Source of the DNA: UBA3263 sp964528425
GTDB lineage: Bacteria; Bacteroidota; Bacteroidia; Bacteroidales; Muribaculaceae
Assembly: GCA_964528425.1 (NCBI GenBank)
Contig: CAZGTD010000001.1
Coordinates: forward strand, 55,685 to 119,684
Direction of reading: 5' to 3'
Length of the DNA: 64,000 bases
The translations under genes and the position numbers were made by a program. How positions within the stretch are numbered: the first letter of the stretch is position 1; each line of letters starts with the position of its first letter. The notes beneath the pieces are model-generated. The model saw only the letters and a program-made list of their open reading frames with translations, had not been told where the DNA came from and searched no databases. Of the stretch, positions 25,724 to 35,155 are shown in pieces.

Positions 25724-27386
25724 TGTTTTTACTAAGTAGTGAATCAGCGTTGGCCAATGCGGCAACATCGGTTTGCGAACCACTGAGCATCAGAGCGAGT
25801 TCTCCCCTGCGCTCAGAATCCGACAAACGGCGGATGCGCGTGTGTGTAGCCTCTGAATCATCTTCTTTAAACACCTTGAAATGACTCGTGCCACAGGCTG
25901 CAACCTGGGGCAGATGAGTAATCGTTATAACCTGCAGGCGACGCGAAATATCAACCATCATTTCGCCGATGCGGTTGGCGATATCGCCGGAAACACCGGT
26001 ATCAACCTCATCGAACACTATGGTTGGTAATTGCAGTTTCCCGGCCATAATGGACTTAAGCGACAGCATCAGGCGCGAAACTTCGCCGCCGCTGGCCGCC
26101 CCGCTTACCGCACGGGGAGTCTGATTCTTATTGAACGCAAAGCGGAACTCTATGGCATCGAGTCCGGTAGCTGTCAATTCCTTAACCGGGGTAACTACAA
26201 CCTCGCAGCGCAGATTTGATAATCCCAGCGGGCGGGCAACCGATTCAAGTTCGGCAGCAAACGCTCCGGCAGCCTCCTTACGTCGCCGGGAAAGTTCGCG
26301 GGCGGCAGAGAGTGCAAGTTCATGGGCAGCGGCAGATGCAACACTCAGTTCCTTGAGCGTCATGTCGCCATCGGTTATGGTTTCCAGTTTTGCACGCAAC
26401 TCCTCGCGGATTGCAATCAGCTCCTCAACGGATTCAACGTTGTGGCGGCGTTCGAGAGAATAAATTTCACCAAGGCGGTATTCAATCTGCTCCAGCGCCT
26501 GAGGGTCGGCCCCCAGGTTGGAATCATAGTCGGCAAGAGTTTCAGCAATATCCTGAATCTCAACGCGGGCCGAATCAAGACGACGTGTCAGTTCAGCAGC
26601 TTCCTCTATAACGTCGGCTAATCCTTCCGTGGCATCAACAGCATCGCTAAGTTGTCCGAGCGCTGAATAATCGCTGTTGGAAAGAGCATTGAGCGCATCG
26701 GTAAGAAGTTGCTTTATCTCAGTCATGTTAGCCTGAAGCTCGCGCTCGCTCTCAAGGTCTTTCTGCTCGCCGGCAACAAGTTGGGCTTCATCGAGCTGCG
26801 CCAGGCGGAAAGCGATAAATTCCTGGTCGGCGCGATTCTGCTCAATGGTTTTACGGGCCTCGTTGAACTCGCGCTCAGCCTTTCGCCAGGCAGAATAAAG
26901 GCCGACATACTCAGCGAGGAGAGCTGAATTACCAGCTATCGCATCAATGATTTCGAGCTGGAATTCAGGGGATGCCAAACGCTGATTCTGATTCTGCGAA
27001 TGAATATCAATCAGCCGGTTACCAAGTTCCGAAAGCTGGGCTAAAGAAACCGGCGAGTCATTGACAAATGCACGCGAACGGCCATTTGGCATTATTTCGC
27101 GCCGCAAAATACATTCGCCAGCATCCCAGTCGAGATTTTCCTCTTTTGCAAAGGAAGCAAGAGATTCAATACCTTCAACATTAAACACGGCTTCCACAAC
27201 CGACTTACGGTCGGCCTGACGAATGGCTTTACTGTCGGCCCGCGCACCGAGCAGCAGGCCCAACGCGCCGAGAATAATAGATTTACCGCTGCCGGTTTCG
27301 CCGGTAATTATGTTAAGCCCGTCGGTGAACTCGATGTTGAGTTCATCAATAAGCGCATAGTTTGCTATATAGAGTCGACAAATCAT
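25710..27386 (-). CDS. recN: DNA repair protein RecN
   Basis: This 558-aa SMC-like ATPase acts in double-strand break repair. It starts ICRLYIANYALIDELNIEF with Walker A ITGETGSGKSIILGALGLLLG (~28-48, bases of motif GETGSGKS). A long coiled-coil arm follows (~150-380), and the C-terminal ATPase half has GAASGGEVSRLMLSLK (signature) and PTIVFDEVDTGVSGDIA (Walker B). The length matches the family. In this operon it follows DUF4835 (4-base overlap) and precedes rlmB. Confidence 0.96.
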   Translation of the reverse strand: MICRLYIANYALIDELNIEFTDGLNIITGETGSGKSIILGALGLLLGARADSKAIRQADRKSVVEAVFNVEGIESLASFAKEENLDWDAGECILRREIMPNGRSRAFVNDSPVSLAQLSELGNRLIDIHSQNQNQRLASPEFQLEIIDAIAGNSALLAEYVGLYSAWRKAEREFNEARKTIEQNRADQEFIAFRLAQLDEAQLVAGEQKDLESERELQANMTEIKQLLTDALNALSNSDYSALGQLSDAVDATEGLADVIEEAAELTRRLDSARVEIQDIAETLADYDSNLGADPQALEQIEYRLGEIYSLERRHNVESVEELIAIREELRAKLETITDGDMTLKELSVASAAAHELALSAARELSRRRKEAAGAFAAELESVARPLGLSNLRCEVVVTPVKELTATGLDAIEFRFAFNKNQTPRAVSGAASGGEVSRLMLSLKSIMAGKLQLPTIVFDEVDTGVSGDIANRIGEMMVDISRRLQVITITHLPQVAACGTSHFKVFKEDDSEATHTRIRRLSDSERRGELALMLSGSQTDVAALANADSLLSKNNGKN

Positions 27387-28288
27387 TTTTGGGCGCCGTT
27401 TTTAATGGCGTTAAGACGTTTATTTTCCGTTGGCCAAAGCGGGTAAATCGCATCGTAAACGCGTTCTCGCTCGGTCTGAGGCGCTTTGGAGTAAATGTTG
27501 ACCAACTCGTCGAGTTTGGCATCGCGGGTCATTGACAGAACAACTGACATTGGTTGAGCATCATAAACCGACTTCAACACATCAATAGCTTCTGTGATAT
27601 TTGCACGGCCCTTATCAGCGCTCTGAGCCATTTCATCCAACCCGCGCCGATGATAGGTATATGTGAAATCACGAATCTGCTCAGTTTGCGGCGACGTAAA
27701 GCCTTCGAGTATTGCCGAACGGTTCTTGTTATCGTCGAATGCTTTCCAGCCAATTTCGCCCGACGATTGCGCATCTTGCACAATCACCTTCAAACGCTCC
27801 CAGAAAGGCTCGCCACCCCGCGGGGCGAAGCTATCGAAATCCATAGCCAGAAACAGATATGCGTAAAAGTTCAGCAACTGTGTAAGCTGACTTTCCATGC
27901 CGGTTTGCGAAAAGTTCAACTGCTCTCCTTCGGTGTAAGAGAAATCAATTTTTGCATCCTGAAAGTTTACGAGAGTAGTCGTATAGTTTGAATTATATAC
28001 GGGCCGCGACGACTGAACCTGGAGCGTACCCTTAACGACATTGTCGGTATACTCGCTTACCGTAAGGAGCATCCGGCAGTCAATTTTTTCATTCGGCGCA
28101 AGTTGAGCTTCAGAAAATTTTGTGGAGTTCATATATTCGGTTATGGACTCCTTTAGGGTTTCAAACGTTTGGGTTGAAACGTTCTGAAGCTTCTGGGTGT
28201 TAATGTCGACCTGACAGTTAAACTCCTGCGCTGCTGCCGATAATCCCGAAAATATAAAGCTAAGGATTAAAAAATATCTTATTATCAT
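27383..28288 (-). CDS. DUF4835 (PorD-like) secreted protein
   Basis: This 301-aa Bacteroidota-specific protein has a signal peptide (YFLILSFIFSGLSAAAQ). The mature part opens EFNCQVDINTQKLQNVSTQTFETL with conserved features SSRPVYNSNYTTTLVNFQD, LLNFYAYLFLAMDFDSFAPRG and YHRRGLDEMAQ. Family members are called PorD in Porphyromonas, linked to type IX secretion, but the molecular role is not settled. Its place between coaBC and recN is the conserved order in Bacteroidales. It overlaps both by 1-4 bases. A T9SS-like C-terminal tail on the alpha-galactosidase in this window would fit a working type IX system. Confidence 0.85.
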   Translation of the reverse strand: MIIRYFLILSFIFSGLSAAAQEFNCQVDINTQKLQNVSTQTFETLKESITEYMNSTKFSEAQLAPNEKIDCRMLLTVSEYTDNVVKGTLQVQSSRPVYNSNYTTTLVNFQDAKIDFSYTEGEQLNFSQTGMESQLTQLLNFYAYLFLAMDFDSFAPRGGEPFWERLKVIVQDAQSSGEIGWKAFDDNKNRSAILEGFTSPQTEQIRDFTYTYHRRGLDEMAQSADKGRANITEAIDVLKSVYDAQPMSVVLSMTRDAKLDELVNIYSKAPQTERERVYDAIYPLWPTENKRLNAIKNGAQK

Positions 28289-29490
28289 TATAGAAGAGAG
28301 GATATATAGTCAACAACATCGGCTGCAACCTCGCGCTTCGATTTAAGCGGGTACGGCTGCGATTTGCCTGTTGCGGAGATAATAGTAACTTTATTAGTAT
28401 CTAATCCAAAACCGGCCCCGGCATCCCTGAGGGAGTTAAGAACTATGGCATCAAGATTCTTGCGGTTGAGCTTATCGGCGGCGTGTGAGAACTCATTATC
28501 CGTTTCCAGAGCGAAACCGACCAGAATCTGGCCACTGCGCTTGGTTGAGCCGAGCGTTGCAGCAATATCAGGGTTTTCAACCAACTTCAAAGTGGGGGCA
28601 TCAGAATTCTCCCGTTTGATTTTTTTTGTTGCGGGTTTATCAACCCTATAGTCGGCAACTGCTGCGGTCATTACCGCAATATCAGCATCAGGCCAAATCT
28701 CGGTGCACTCCGCAAGCATTTCAAGCGCTGATTGAACTTTGACAATCTTAACGTCAGAATTAAAAGGCTTTAACTCACCTACGGGTCCGCTAACAATTGT
28801 TACTTCAGCACCTCTTTCGGCAAAAGCATCGGCTATTGCATAGCCCATCTTGCCCGAGGAATAATTACCGATAAAGCGCACCGGGTCAATTTTTTCGTAA
28901 GTCGGACCGGCGGTTACGAGCACTCGTTTGCCCGCCATATCACCCCGACGCATGAAATAATCACTCAAAATCTCAACTATACGCTCAGGTTCCTCCATAC
29001 GGCCTTTGCCGACAAGATGGCTCGCGAGCTCACCGCATGCAGGTTCAATAACAATATTGCCGTAGGAGCGCAGGAGCTCAAGATTGCCCGCAGTTGATGG
29101 ATGAGCCATCATATCAAGGTCCATTGCAGGCGCAACAAAAACTTTAGATTTTGCCGACAAATATGTAGTTACCAACATATTATCAGCCACTCCATGCGCC
29201 ATTTTGCCGATAGTGCATGCCGTTGCCGGCGCAATTAGCATTGCATCGGCCCAAAGACCGAGATCAACGTGTGAATTCCACTGACCGGTATTTGCGGTAA
29301 AAAATTCAGTAATGACAGGCTTACCCGTCAGGGTCGACAAGGTCAGTGGCGCAATAAACTCGCGCGCCGAGGGAGTCATTATTACCTGCACTTCGGCGCC
29401 CGCCTTTACCAGCAACCGGGCAAGAACGGCGGACTTATATGCGGCAATACCGCCCGTAATACCAAGAACTATGTGTTTGCCTTTTAACAT
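28288..29490 (-). CDS. coaBC: Bifunctional phosphopantothenoylcysteine decarboxylase / synthetase
   Basis: This 400-aa enzyme performs two CoA-pathway steps. The N-terminal half (~1-185) is the FMN decarboxylase CoaC: KHIVLGITGGIAAYKS, the active-site His in NSHVDLG, and the clamp motif APAMDLDMMAHPSTAGN. The C-terminal half (~190-400) is the CTP-dependent synthetase CoaB: VTAGPTYEKIDPVRFIGN, SSGKMGYAIADA, MTAAVADYRVDKP and the KIKRE motif. With coaE at 10.6 kb, most of the CoA pathway is represented in the window, although at separate loci. Confidence 0.95.
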   Translation of the reverse strand: MLKGKHIVLGITGGIAAYKSAVLARLLVKAGAEVQVIMTPSAREFIAPLTLSTLTGKPVITEFFTANTGQWNSHVDLGLWADAMLIAPATACTIGKMAHGVADNMLVTTYLSAKSKVFVAPAMDLDMMAHPSTAGNLELLRSYGNIVIEPACGELASHLVGKGRMEEPERIVEILSDYFMRRGDMAGKRVLVTAGPTYEKIDPVRFIGNYSSGKMGYAIADAFAERGAEVTIVSGPVGELKPFNSDVKIVKVQSALEMLAECTEIWPDADIAVMTAAVADYRVDKPATKKIKRENSDAPTLKLVENPDIAATLGSTKRSGQILVGFALETDNEFSHAADKLNRKNLDAIVLNSLRDAGAGFGLDTNKVTIISATGKSQPYPLKSKREVAADVVDYISSLL

Positions 29491-30273
29491 TTAGCGTTGC
29501 ATCTGCTTCTGAAGGAAACGGGTATAGAGACGCATTACCACCCGCTTGGTGTCGGCTGCAAAATCGCTCTTCTGCATCCAGTCGCAGTAGTTGCGGTCCG
29601 ATGCAAAAACCTCGTCGACAGTCTTGCCCTTATGTTTTCCGAAATTGAACACCTCGCGTCCCTTTTCGTCATAAACGATTCTGCCCGCCAGATCAACCCC
29701 CTTGCGCTGAGTTGAAAAGTTAGCCAGAAAGTCCATATCGTTCTTTAGCTCCGGATAGCGGTCGAGCTGCGCCTTGAGCACTTCATAGGTGGCGCGGGTG
29801 TCGGCATTAGCGCTATGCGCTTCCGTAAGGTCTTTACCGCAATAGAACTTGTAGGCGGCAGTAAGGGTTCGCTGCTCCATTTTATGGAATATGGTCTGAA
29901 CGTCAATCAGCCTTACGCGCGACGGGTCGAAATCCTCCACCCCTGCGCGGATAAACTCTTCCTGAAGCAACGGCAAGTCAAACTTATTGGAGTTAAAGCC
30001 GCCGATGTCACATCCCTGGAAAGTTCTGAACAAATCGCGAGCTATATCCTTGAACTGACGCTCGTCAGCAACATCCTCGTCGGTAATATGATGGATTGCA
30101 GTAGCTTCCGGGGGGATGGGCTGACCGGGATTTACGCGAATCGTTTTCGACTCCTCAGTGCCGTTGGGATTAATCTTGATGTACGAAATCTCAACAATGC
30201 GGTCGGTCTGGAAGTTGACGCCTGTGGTTTCCAGGTCGAAAAATATAATCGGTTTGGTCAGATTGAGTTCCAT
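29491..30273 (-). CDS. DnaQ-like 3'-5' exonuclease
   Basis: This 260-aa DEDDh exonuclease resembles the epsilon proofreading subunit of DNA polymerase III. Exo I is PIIFFDLETTGVNFQTDR (Asp/Glu, ~9-26), Exo II is DIGGFNSNKFDLPLL, and Exo III is AHSANADTRATYEVL (His and Asp). A C-terminal ~80-residue extension contains a DUF3820-like segment (VFNFGKHKGKTVDEVFASDR), common in Bacteroidota homologues. It lies directly between dnaN and coaBC with no spacing. Association with replication is likely by context, but whether it is the main epsilon subunit is unproven. Confidence 0.85.
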   Translation of the reverse strand: MELNLTKPIIFFDLETTGVNFQTDRIVEISYIKINPNGTEESKTIRVNPGQPIPPEATAIHHITDEDVADERQFKDIARDLFRTFQGCDIGGFNSNKFDLPLLQEEFIRAGVEDFDPSRVRLIDVQTIFHKMEQRTLTAAYKFYCGKDLTEAHSANADTRATYEVLKAQLDRYPELKNDMDFLANFSTQRKGVDLAGRIVYDEKGREVFNFGKHKGKTVDEVFASDRNYCDWMQKSDFAADTKRVVMRLYTRFLQKQMQR

Positions 30274-31406
30274 TAGAATTCAGTCACGTTCATAGGCATA
30301 AGAATCATCAGCAAATCGGTATGTTCACCCTGTTCGCTCGGCGAGAACACACCGGGGCGCGACGGATCGCTGAGCCTTACAATAACTTCCGAAGTAGGAA
30401 TGGTTGAAAAGATTTCCATAACGTAGGGTGCGGAGAAGCCGATAACCATTTCCTCTTTGTCGAAATCGCAGGCAACGCTTTCGACCGCACGGGTGCAATA
30501 TGCGTTATCAACAGCCTTTACGGTAACCTCAGTGGGCGTAATGCGCAGTTTCACCTGATTCTGGCCCTGATCGCCAAAAACGCTTACGCGACGCAATGCG
30601 CTGAGGAACGAGCGAGTATCAACGGTCATTGTAAACGGGTTGTTTTCAGGAACTACACGATTATAGTTGGGATAGGTGCCTTTAAGCAGCTGGCAGCTGA
30701 AAACAATTTCATCGGTTTGAAACAGAGCGCGTTTTGAATCGATTGAAATGTTAACGTCGCCCTCTTTAGGCAAAACGTTCTTAATAACCTGGGCCGGTTT
30801 GGTAGGCATGATGCATGAGGTGGTAACCCCGGGGGCGGCAAGAGAGTTCCGGTAGCGGACGAGCTTACGCGTGTCGGTGGCCACGAAGGTAATGCCGTCG
30901 TCCATAATATCGAAATATATGCCCATCATCTGCGGGCGAAGAGTGTCGGTGCCGACGGCAAACAGGGTATTATCGATACCGGCGAGAATCTGTTCGCACG
31001 GAACTGTGAAGTTCACGGCATCTTCGTCCATAACCACACGCGGAGCAGGATATTCGTCGCCTACTATGCCGATAAAATCAAACTTGCCGGCGCCGTTATT
31101 GTAAGTAACCTGAATCGCCAGCGAATCGTCGTCGATTTCAAAAGTTATGCCTATGTCGGGCATTGACTTCAAAAGGTCGGTCAACCTGCGGGCATCCACG
31201 CAGAATTTACCTTCGCCTTCGGATTCCATAACCGGCACGCGGGCCGACAGAGTGTTTTCAATGTCGGAGGCAGTGATAGTCAGAGTGTCGCCGCGCAGTT
31301 CAAGCAGGAAATTATTGAGGATAGCCATCGGGTTCTTGGAGTTGATAACCTTGCTGACGGCAGATGCTGAGCTATATAATACTTTACTTTCTACGTTGAA
31401 TTTCAT
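30273..31406 (-). CDS. dnaN: DNA polymerase III beta subunit (sliding clamp)
   Basis: This 377-aa ring-forming clamp tethers DNA polymerase III to DNA. It has the N-terminal MKFNVESKVLYSSASAVSKVI, three repeats of the clamp fold, and the C-terminal MILMPMNV, which matches the conserved 'PM' ending. In many bacteria dnaN sits beside dnaA; here it lies inside a housekeeping operon after purT (11-base gap), as in other Bacteroidales. No dnaA or DnaA-box cluster is visible, so an origin is not indicated. Confidence 0.95.
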   Translation of the reverse strand: MKFNVESKVLYSSASAVSKVINSKNPMAILNNFLLELRGDTLTITASDIENTLSARVPVMESEGEGKFCVDARRLTDLLKSMPDIGITFEIDDDSLAIQVTYNNGAGKFDFIGIVGDEYPAPRVVMDEDAVNFTVPCEQILAGIDNTLFAVGTDTLRPQMMGIYFDIMDDGITFVATDTRKLVRYRNSLAAPGVTTSCIMPTKPAQVIKNVLPKEGDVNISIDSKRALFQTDEIVFSCQLLKGTYPNYNRVVPENNPFTMTVDTRSFLSALRRVSVFGDQGQNQVKLRITPTEVTVKAVDNAYCTRAVESVACDFDKEEMVIGFSAPYVMEIFSTIPTSEVIVRLSDPSRPGVFSPSEQGEHTDLLMILMPMNVTEF

Positions 31407-31417
31407 ATCTATTAAAT

Positions 31418-32602
31418 TTAAAGCAGTTTTACACTTAATTTTGAAAGAGCGTCAGCGGCCTTTTGGCGTGCGGCGTCGACAGAATCGGAAGTTGCGAGAA
31501 TAACGGCCATGCGCCTGTGGCCTGCCACTTCGGGCTTGCCGAAAATGCGCATCTGGGTTCCCGGATCGGCAAGAACTTGGTCGAGATTGCCGATGACTAC
31601 CTCGCGGGAGTTGCCTTCAACAACCACAGCTGCCGACGCTGAAGGGCCATAAAATCTAATGGCGGGAATCGGCAACCCGAGCACGGCGCGCGCATGAAGA
31701 GCAAATTCCGAAAGGTCTTGCGAAATCATGGTAACCATGCCGGTATCGTGCGGACGGGGCGAAACCTCTGAAAAAATAACTTCATCGCCTTTAACAAACA
31801 GTTCAACGCCAAAGAGGCCGTAGCCACCGAGGGCATCGGTTATTTTGCGGGCTATTTCGCGGGCGCGCTCCAAAGCCGGAACCGACATAGGCTGCGGCTG
31901 CCACGAATAGCGATAGTCGCCGTTAACCTGAATGTGGCCTACGGGTTCACAAAAAGCAGTGCCCGATATCGAGCGGACCGTAAGGAGGGTTATTTCGTAG
32001 TCGAAATCAACAAAGCCTTCAACTATAACCCGTCCGGCATCTGCCCGCGCTCCTTGACGCGCTTCCGTCCAGGCTGCCTCAATCTGATCCGGGGTCTTGA
32101 TTGTTGACTGGCCGTGGCCGCTTGAGCTCATAACCGGCTTAACGACGCAAGGCAAGCCGATTTCTTCAACGGCTTTCAAAAATTCCTCGCGCGACGATGC
32201 AAAACGATAGGTCGACGTAGGCAGGCCGAGTTCTTCAGCAGCCAGACGGCGAATGCCCTCGCGGTTCATTGTCAGCAGGGTAGCTTGCGCTGTAGGAGTT
32301 ACGTTATAGCCTTCCTTTTCGAGTTCAACAAGGGTCGGAGTGGCAATAGCTTCGACTTCCGGAATAATATGGTCCGGCCGCTCAAGCTCCACAATACGGC
32401 GCAGTTCCGCTCCGTCGAGCATATTGAAAACATAGCAACGGTTGGCAACCTGCATTGCCGGAGCGTTGGCGTACTTGTCGCACGCAACCACTTCAACTCC
32501 ATAGCGCTGAAGTTCAATGGTCACTTCCTTACCGAGTTCGCCACTGCCAAGTAGCAAAACCTTTTTTCCCGAAGGCGTAAACGGGGTTCCGATGGAGGTC
32601 AT
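31418..32602 (-). CDS. purT: Formate-dependent phosphoribosylglycinamide formyltransferase
   Basis: This 394-aa ATP-grasp enzyme formylates GAR with free formate in purine synthesis, replacing folate-dependent PurN. Motifs are KVLLLGSGELGKEVTIELQ (~14-32), VACDKYANAPAMQVA, the ATP-grasp VVKPVMSSSGHGQS (~150-163), GVELFVKGDEVIFSEVSPRPHDTG with metal Glu residues, and the C-terminal HRRMAVILA. The length matches the E. coli enzyme (392). It overlaps the Crp/Fnr gene by 4 bases and precedes dnaN by 11. Confidence 0.96.
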   Translation of the reverse strand: MTSIGTPFTPSGKKVLLLGSGELGKEVTIELQRYGVEVVACDKYANAPAMQVANRCYVFNMLDGAELRRIVELERPDHIIPEVEAIATPTLVELEKEGYNVTPTAQATLLTMNREGIRRLAAEELGLPTSTYRFASSREEFLKAVEEIGLPCVVKPVMSSSGHGQSTIKTPDQIEAAWTEARQGARADAGRVIVEGFVDFDYEITLLTVRSISGTAFCEPVGHIQVNGDYRYSWQPQPMSVPALERAREIARKITDALGGYGLFGVELFVKGDEVIFSEVSPRPHDTGMVTMISQDLSEFALHARAVLGLPIPAIRFYGPSASAAVVVEGNSREVVIGNLDQVLADPGTQMRIFGKPEVAGHRRMAVILATSDSVDAARQKAADALSKLSVKLL

Positions 32603-33297
32603 CCGAATTTGCTGATTTTATGTAGTTGAGGTTCGTTCAGAATTTTAATGCGGCGGCCATCGACGGTTATCAACCGTTCGGTGGCGAAAGCCGACAGGGT
32701 GCGGATCGCATTGGCAGTTGTCATATTCGACAGATTGGCCAAATCTTCGCGGCTGAGATAGATTCGCAGTGTGGAATCGTCGTCTTCATAACCGTAGTTC
32801 TCGCGAAGAACTATCAGGGCCTCGGCCAAACGGCCGCGGATATGCTTTTGCGTAAGATTAACGATTTTAGTATCGGAATTGCCGAGATTGTGGGCCAGTT
32901 CGCGGATAAAGAATAGCGCTACGCTGTTGTTTTGCTCAATCAGGGTCTGCACCACGGTCAGCGGCAGAGTGCCGACGGTGCTTTGCTCAAACGCTGCTGC
33001 GGAGCTAACGTAGGGTTCATCGGCAAAATATGCCCTGTAGCCGAAATATTGCACCGGACGAATCAGTCGCAAAATCTGCGAGCGTCCTCCGATTCCTTCT
33101 TTGGTCTTCTTTACCTTACCTTTCAGCAGACACCAAAGGTTCACGGGCTCATCGCCCTCGGCATAGATAGTTTCGTTCTTTTTATAATGATGAAGAACAA
33201 AATTCTCTGACACCAAGCGCTTTTCGTCGGCAGTGAGAACCGACCAAAGGTCGGCAAGATCCTCGCTGATAACGTGTTCCAAAACTTGTTTAATCAT
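32599..33297 (-). CDS. Crp/Fnr-family transcriptional regulator
   Basis: This 232-aa protein has an N-terminal cyclic-nucleotide-binding beta-roll (HYKKNETIYAEGDEPVNLWCLLKGKVKKTK, split by key glycines, ~37-66), a dimerisation helix and a C-terminal winged helix (YLSREDLANLSNMTTANAIRTL, ~180-200). It has no N-terminal Cys cluster, so it is not an Fe-S Fnr sensor. The ligand is unknown. It is the first gene of a ten-gene operon and overlaps purT by 4 bases. Its ATG lies only 5 bases after a perfect promoter -7 box, which predicts a leaderless mRNA. Confidence 0.9.
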   Translation of the reverse strand: MIKQVLEHVISEDLADLWSVLTADEKRLVSENFVLHHYKKNETIYAEGDEPVNLWCLLKGKVKKTKEGIGGRSQILRLIRPVQYFGYRAYFADEPYVSSAAAFEQSTVGTLPLTVVQTLIEQNNSVALFFIRELAHNLGNSDTKIVNLTQKHIRGRLAEALIVLRENYGYEDDDSTLRIYLSREDLANLSNMTTANAIRTLSAFATERLITVDGRRIKILNEPQLHKISKFG

Positions 33298-33302
33298 GCC
33301 TG

Positions 33303-33333
33303 CAAAGTTACGAAATTTTCACGAAACCTGCAA
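33303..33333 (-). promoter_or_regulatory. Promoter of the ten-gene Crp/Fnr-purT-dnaN operon (leaderless)
   Basis: On the minus strand TTG (33333-33331), 20 bases, then TAACTTTG (33310-33303) match the Bacteroidota consensus. Only CAGGC separates the -7 box from the ATG at 33297. Transcription usually begins 4-7 bases after this box, so the mRNA should start at or next to the start codon. Confidence 0.8.
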
Positions 33334-33355
33334 CCCCACTATATAATAGGAGTGA

Positions 33356-34618
33356 CTAATGAATTTCTATGATATCGGAGAGCGACGTGGAGAACAGACG
33401 CGACTCATGTTCGCGGCGGGTAAGACCCAGCAGATTCGGCGCCATAGATGCCGGATGAATTGCATTGCGGTTGGCCGGAGAGGCATTGATGCGATCCATG
33501 GCCGACATGAGTCTGCGCCGGCGCTCAACATCCACCCTGTCTTCAAACAGATTGGCGGTAACGGCATCGACATCAGTACACCGCGTAATCGTTACTCCGG
33601 CACGTTTATAGCCATAACCGGGGCGAAAAGCTTGCTCCAGGGCAGCACACGCTGCACGCACCAGCACCGACGTATCGGCCGTAGGTTCAGCCAAACGCTG
33701 CTCTACTGCATTGAAAAACTGAGGCTGCGACGTATGGAACCTGTTGGTAGCCACAAAAACCTCCACAGCATGGGCAACAAGATGCTGCTCGCGTAACCTG
33801 CGGGCAACGGTAGTGGTAAAACTCGCAATCGCCTTGCGCAACTCCGCGGCATCGAACAAATCGGCCTGAAACGAGCGTGAACATGTAATAGTTTTGCGCT
33901 GTGGAGGAACAATCTCGCGCGTTATGCAGCTGTGGCCGTTAAGTTCAAGCCACATTCTGTGGCCAACAATATTAAACAGGTCTTTAACCTTATCTTCAGC
34001 CATATCGGCAAGCTCCAGGGCCGTGTTGACGCCCTGGCGGCGCAGTTTGGGCAGATTTCGCCGCCCCACTCCCCAGATATCTTCAACGGGGGTGAGCGCC
34101 AGAGCCTTGCGCCTCTTCTCCTCGCTATCAATCAGACAAACACCGCGATATGCCGGATATGTCTTTGCAAAATGAGCAGCCACTTTAGCCAGGGTTTTCG
34201 TATCGGCAAGCCCGAGCGAAATCGGAATGCCGGTGTTGCGTCTGACGGTGCGTACAATTTCACGGCCAAGGCCGGGATAATCTCCCACCAATTCATCGAA
34301 AAAGATAAACGCCTCATCTATGGAATAAACCTCGACTTCATCGCAAAAAGAGCGCAACGTCGTCATTACCCGCCACGACATATCTCCATAAAGCCGATGG
34401 TTACCCGAAAACACAACCACGCCGTTGGCTTCAGCGGCATTTTGTATTTTAAAATAGGGATTGCCGCGCTTAAAGCCCAGAGCCTTGGCCTCATTGCTGA
34501 GCGCAACCGCACAACCGTCATTATTGCTCAAAACTATAACGGGGCGGTTATGCAACTCGGGGCGGAAAACGCGTTCACACGAAACGAAAAAATTATTACA
34601 GTCAGCCAGTCCGATCAT
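33356..34618 (-). CDS. umuC: Y-family DNA polymerase V catalytic subunit UmuC-like
   Basis: This 420-aa translesion polymerase starts MIGLADCNNFFVSCERVF with the first catalytic Asp. It continues with PVIVLSNNDGCAVALSNEAK, YSIDEAFIFF (catalytic Asp-Glu) and GIPISLGLADTKTLAKVAA, followed by the helix-hairpin-helix region WGVGRRNLPKL. The C-terminal little-finger and tail (residues ~240-420) are complete. It works with cleaved UmuD to bypass lesions. The start overlaps the umuD stop by 4 bases, so the pair is a umuDC operon. Confidence 0.94.
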   Translation of the reverse strand: MIGLADCNNFFVSCERVFRPELHNRPVIVLSNNDGCAVALSNEAKALGFKRGNPYFKIQNAAEANGVVVFSGNHRLYGDMSWRVMTTLRSFCDEVEVYSIDEAFIFFDELVGDYPGLGREIVRTVRRNTGIPISLGLADTKTLAKVAAHFAKTYPAYRGVCLIDSEEKRRKALALTPVEDIWGVGRRNLPKLRRQGVNTALELADMAEDKVKDLFNIVGHRMWLELNGHSCITREIVPPQRKTITCSRSFQADLFDAAELRKAIASFTTTVARRLREQHLVAHAVEVFVATNRFHTSQPQFFNAVEQRLAEPTADTSVLVRAACAALEQAFRPGYGYKRAGVTITRCTDVDAVTANLFEDRVDVERRRRLMSAMDRINASPANRNAIHPASMAPNLLGLTRREHESRLFSTSLSDIIEIH

Positions 34619-35055
34619 CTGCGCCGACGGTTACTCTTAATCGTATAGAGAACTACCCCCCAAACAATGAATTCATTCTCGGGGGTCACCTCAATCGGAT
34701 CATAATTATGGTTTGATGGGACAAGGTAAAGCTTCTTCGACCTCCGGTCGAGCTTAATGCGCTTGAGGGTAAAGTCCCCGTCGAGGCAACAAACCGCCAG
34801 ATCTCCGTCTTCCGGCTCCAGCGACTTATCAATCACCAGAATATCACCCTCGGTTATACCTTCTTCCCGCATTGAGTCGCCAACCACGCGGCCATAAAAG
34901 GTCGAGGCCGGATGTTGAATCAAATCGCGATTCAAATCAATGGTTTCGCCGGCATAATCTTGCGCCGGACTGGGAAATCCTGCATGAATTCCCGAATCGG
35001 CATATTCGAGTTCAAGACTCGTATCAGTATCCGCACTATAAATTTTCAGTTCCAT
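34615..35055 (-). CDS. umuD: UmuD-like S24 peptidase
   Basis: This 146-aa LexA/UmuD-type protein self-cleaves to activate polymerase V. The predicted cleavage site is Ala-Gly in SGIHAGFPSPAQDY (~25-26). The catalytic Ser is in GRVVGDSMREEGI (~58-66) and the catalytic Lys in DFTLKRIKL (~97). Length and layout match UmuD (139 aa in E. coli). It lies upstream of umuC with a 4-base overlap. A TAnnTTTG box ends just 5 bases before its ATG. A LexA-like operator was not recognised, but a perfect palindrome lies ~100 bases upstream in the shared intergenic region. Confidence 0.93.
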   Translation of the reverse strand: MELKIYSADTDTSLELEYADSGIHAGFPSPAQDYAGETIDLNRDLIQHPASTFYGRVVGDSMREEGITEGDILVIDKSLEPEDGDLAVCCLDGDFTLKRIKLDRRSKKLYLVPSNHNYDPIEVTPENEFIVWGVVLYTIKSNRRRR

Positions 35056-35060
35056 ACCTA

Positions 35061-35068
35061 CAAAGGTA
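35061..35068 (-). promoter_or_regulatory. Promoter -7 box of umuDC, 5 bases before the ATG
   Basis: On the minus strand TACCTTTG matches TAnnTTTG and is followed by TAGGT and the umuD ATG. No TTG is found at the expected -33 distance, which may mean that expression needs an activator or relief from a repressor. Confidence 0.6.
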
Positions 35069-35155
35069 CAAAAAATTTCTCACTAATAATATTTATGTTA
35101 CCGAATTTTAATCTATATCAAAAACAATTAACACAACTAAGCTTAATGACATGAC

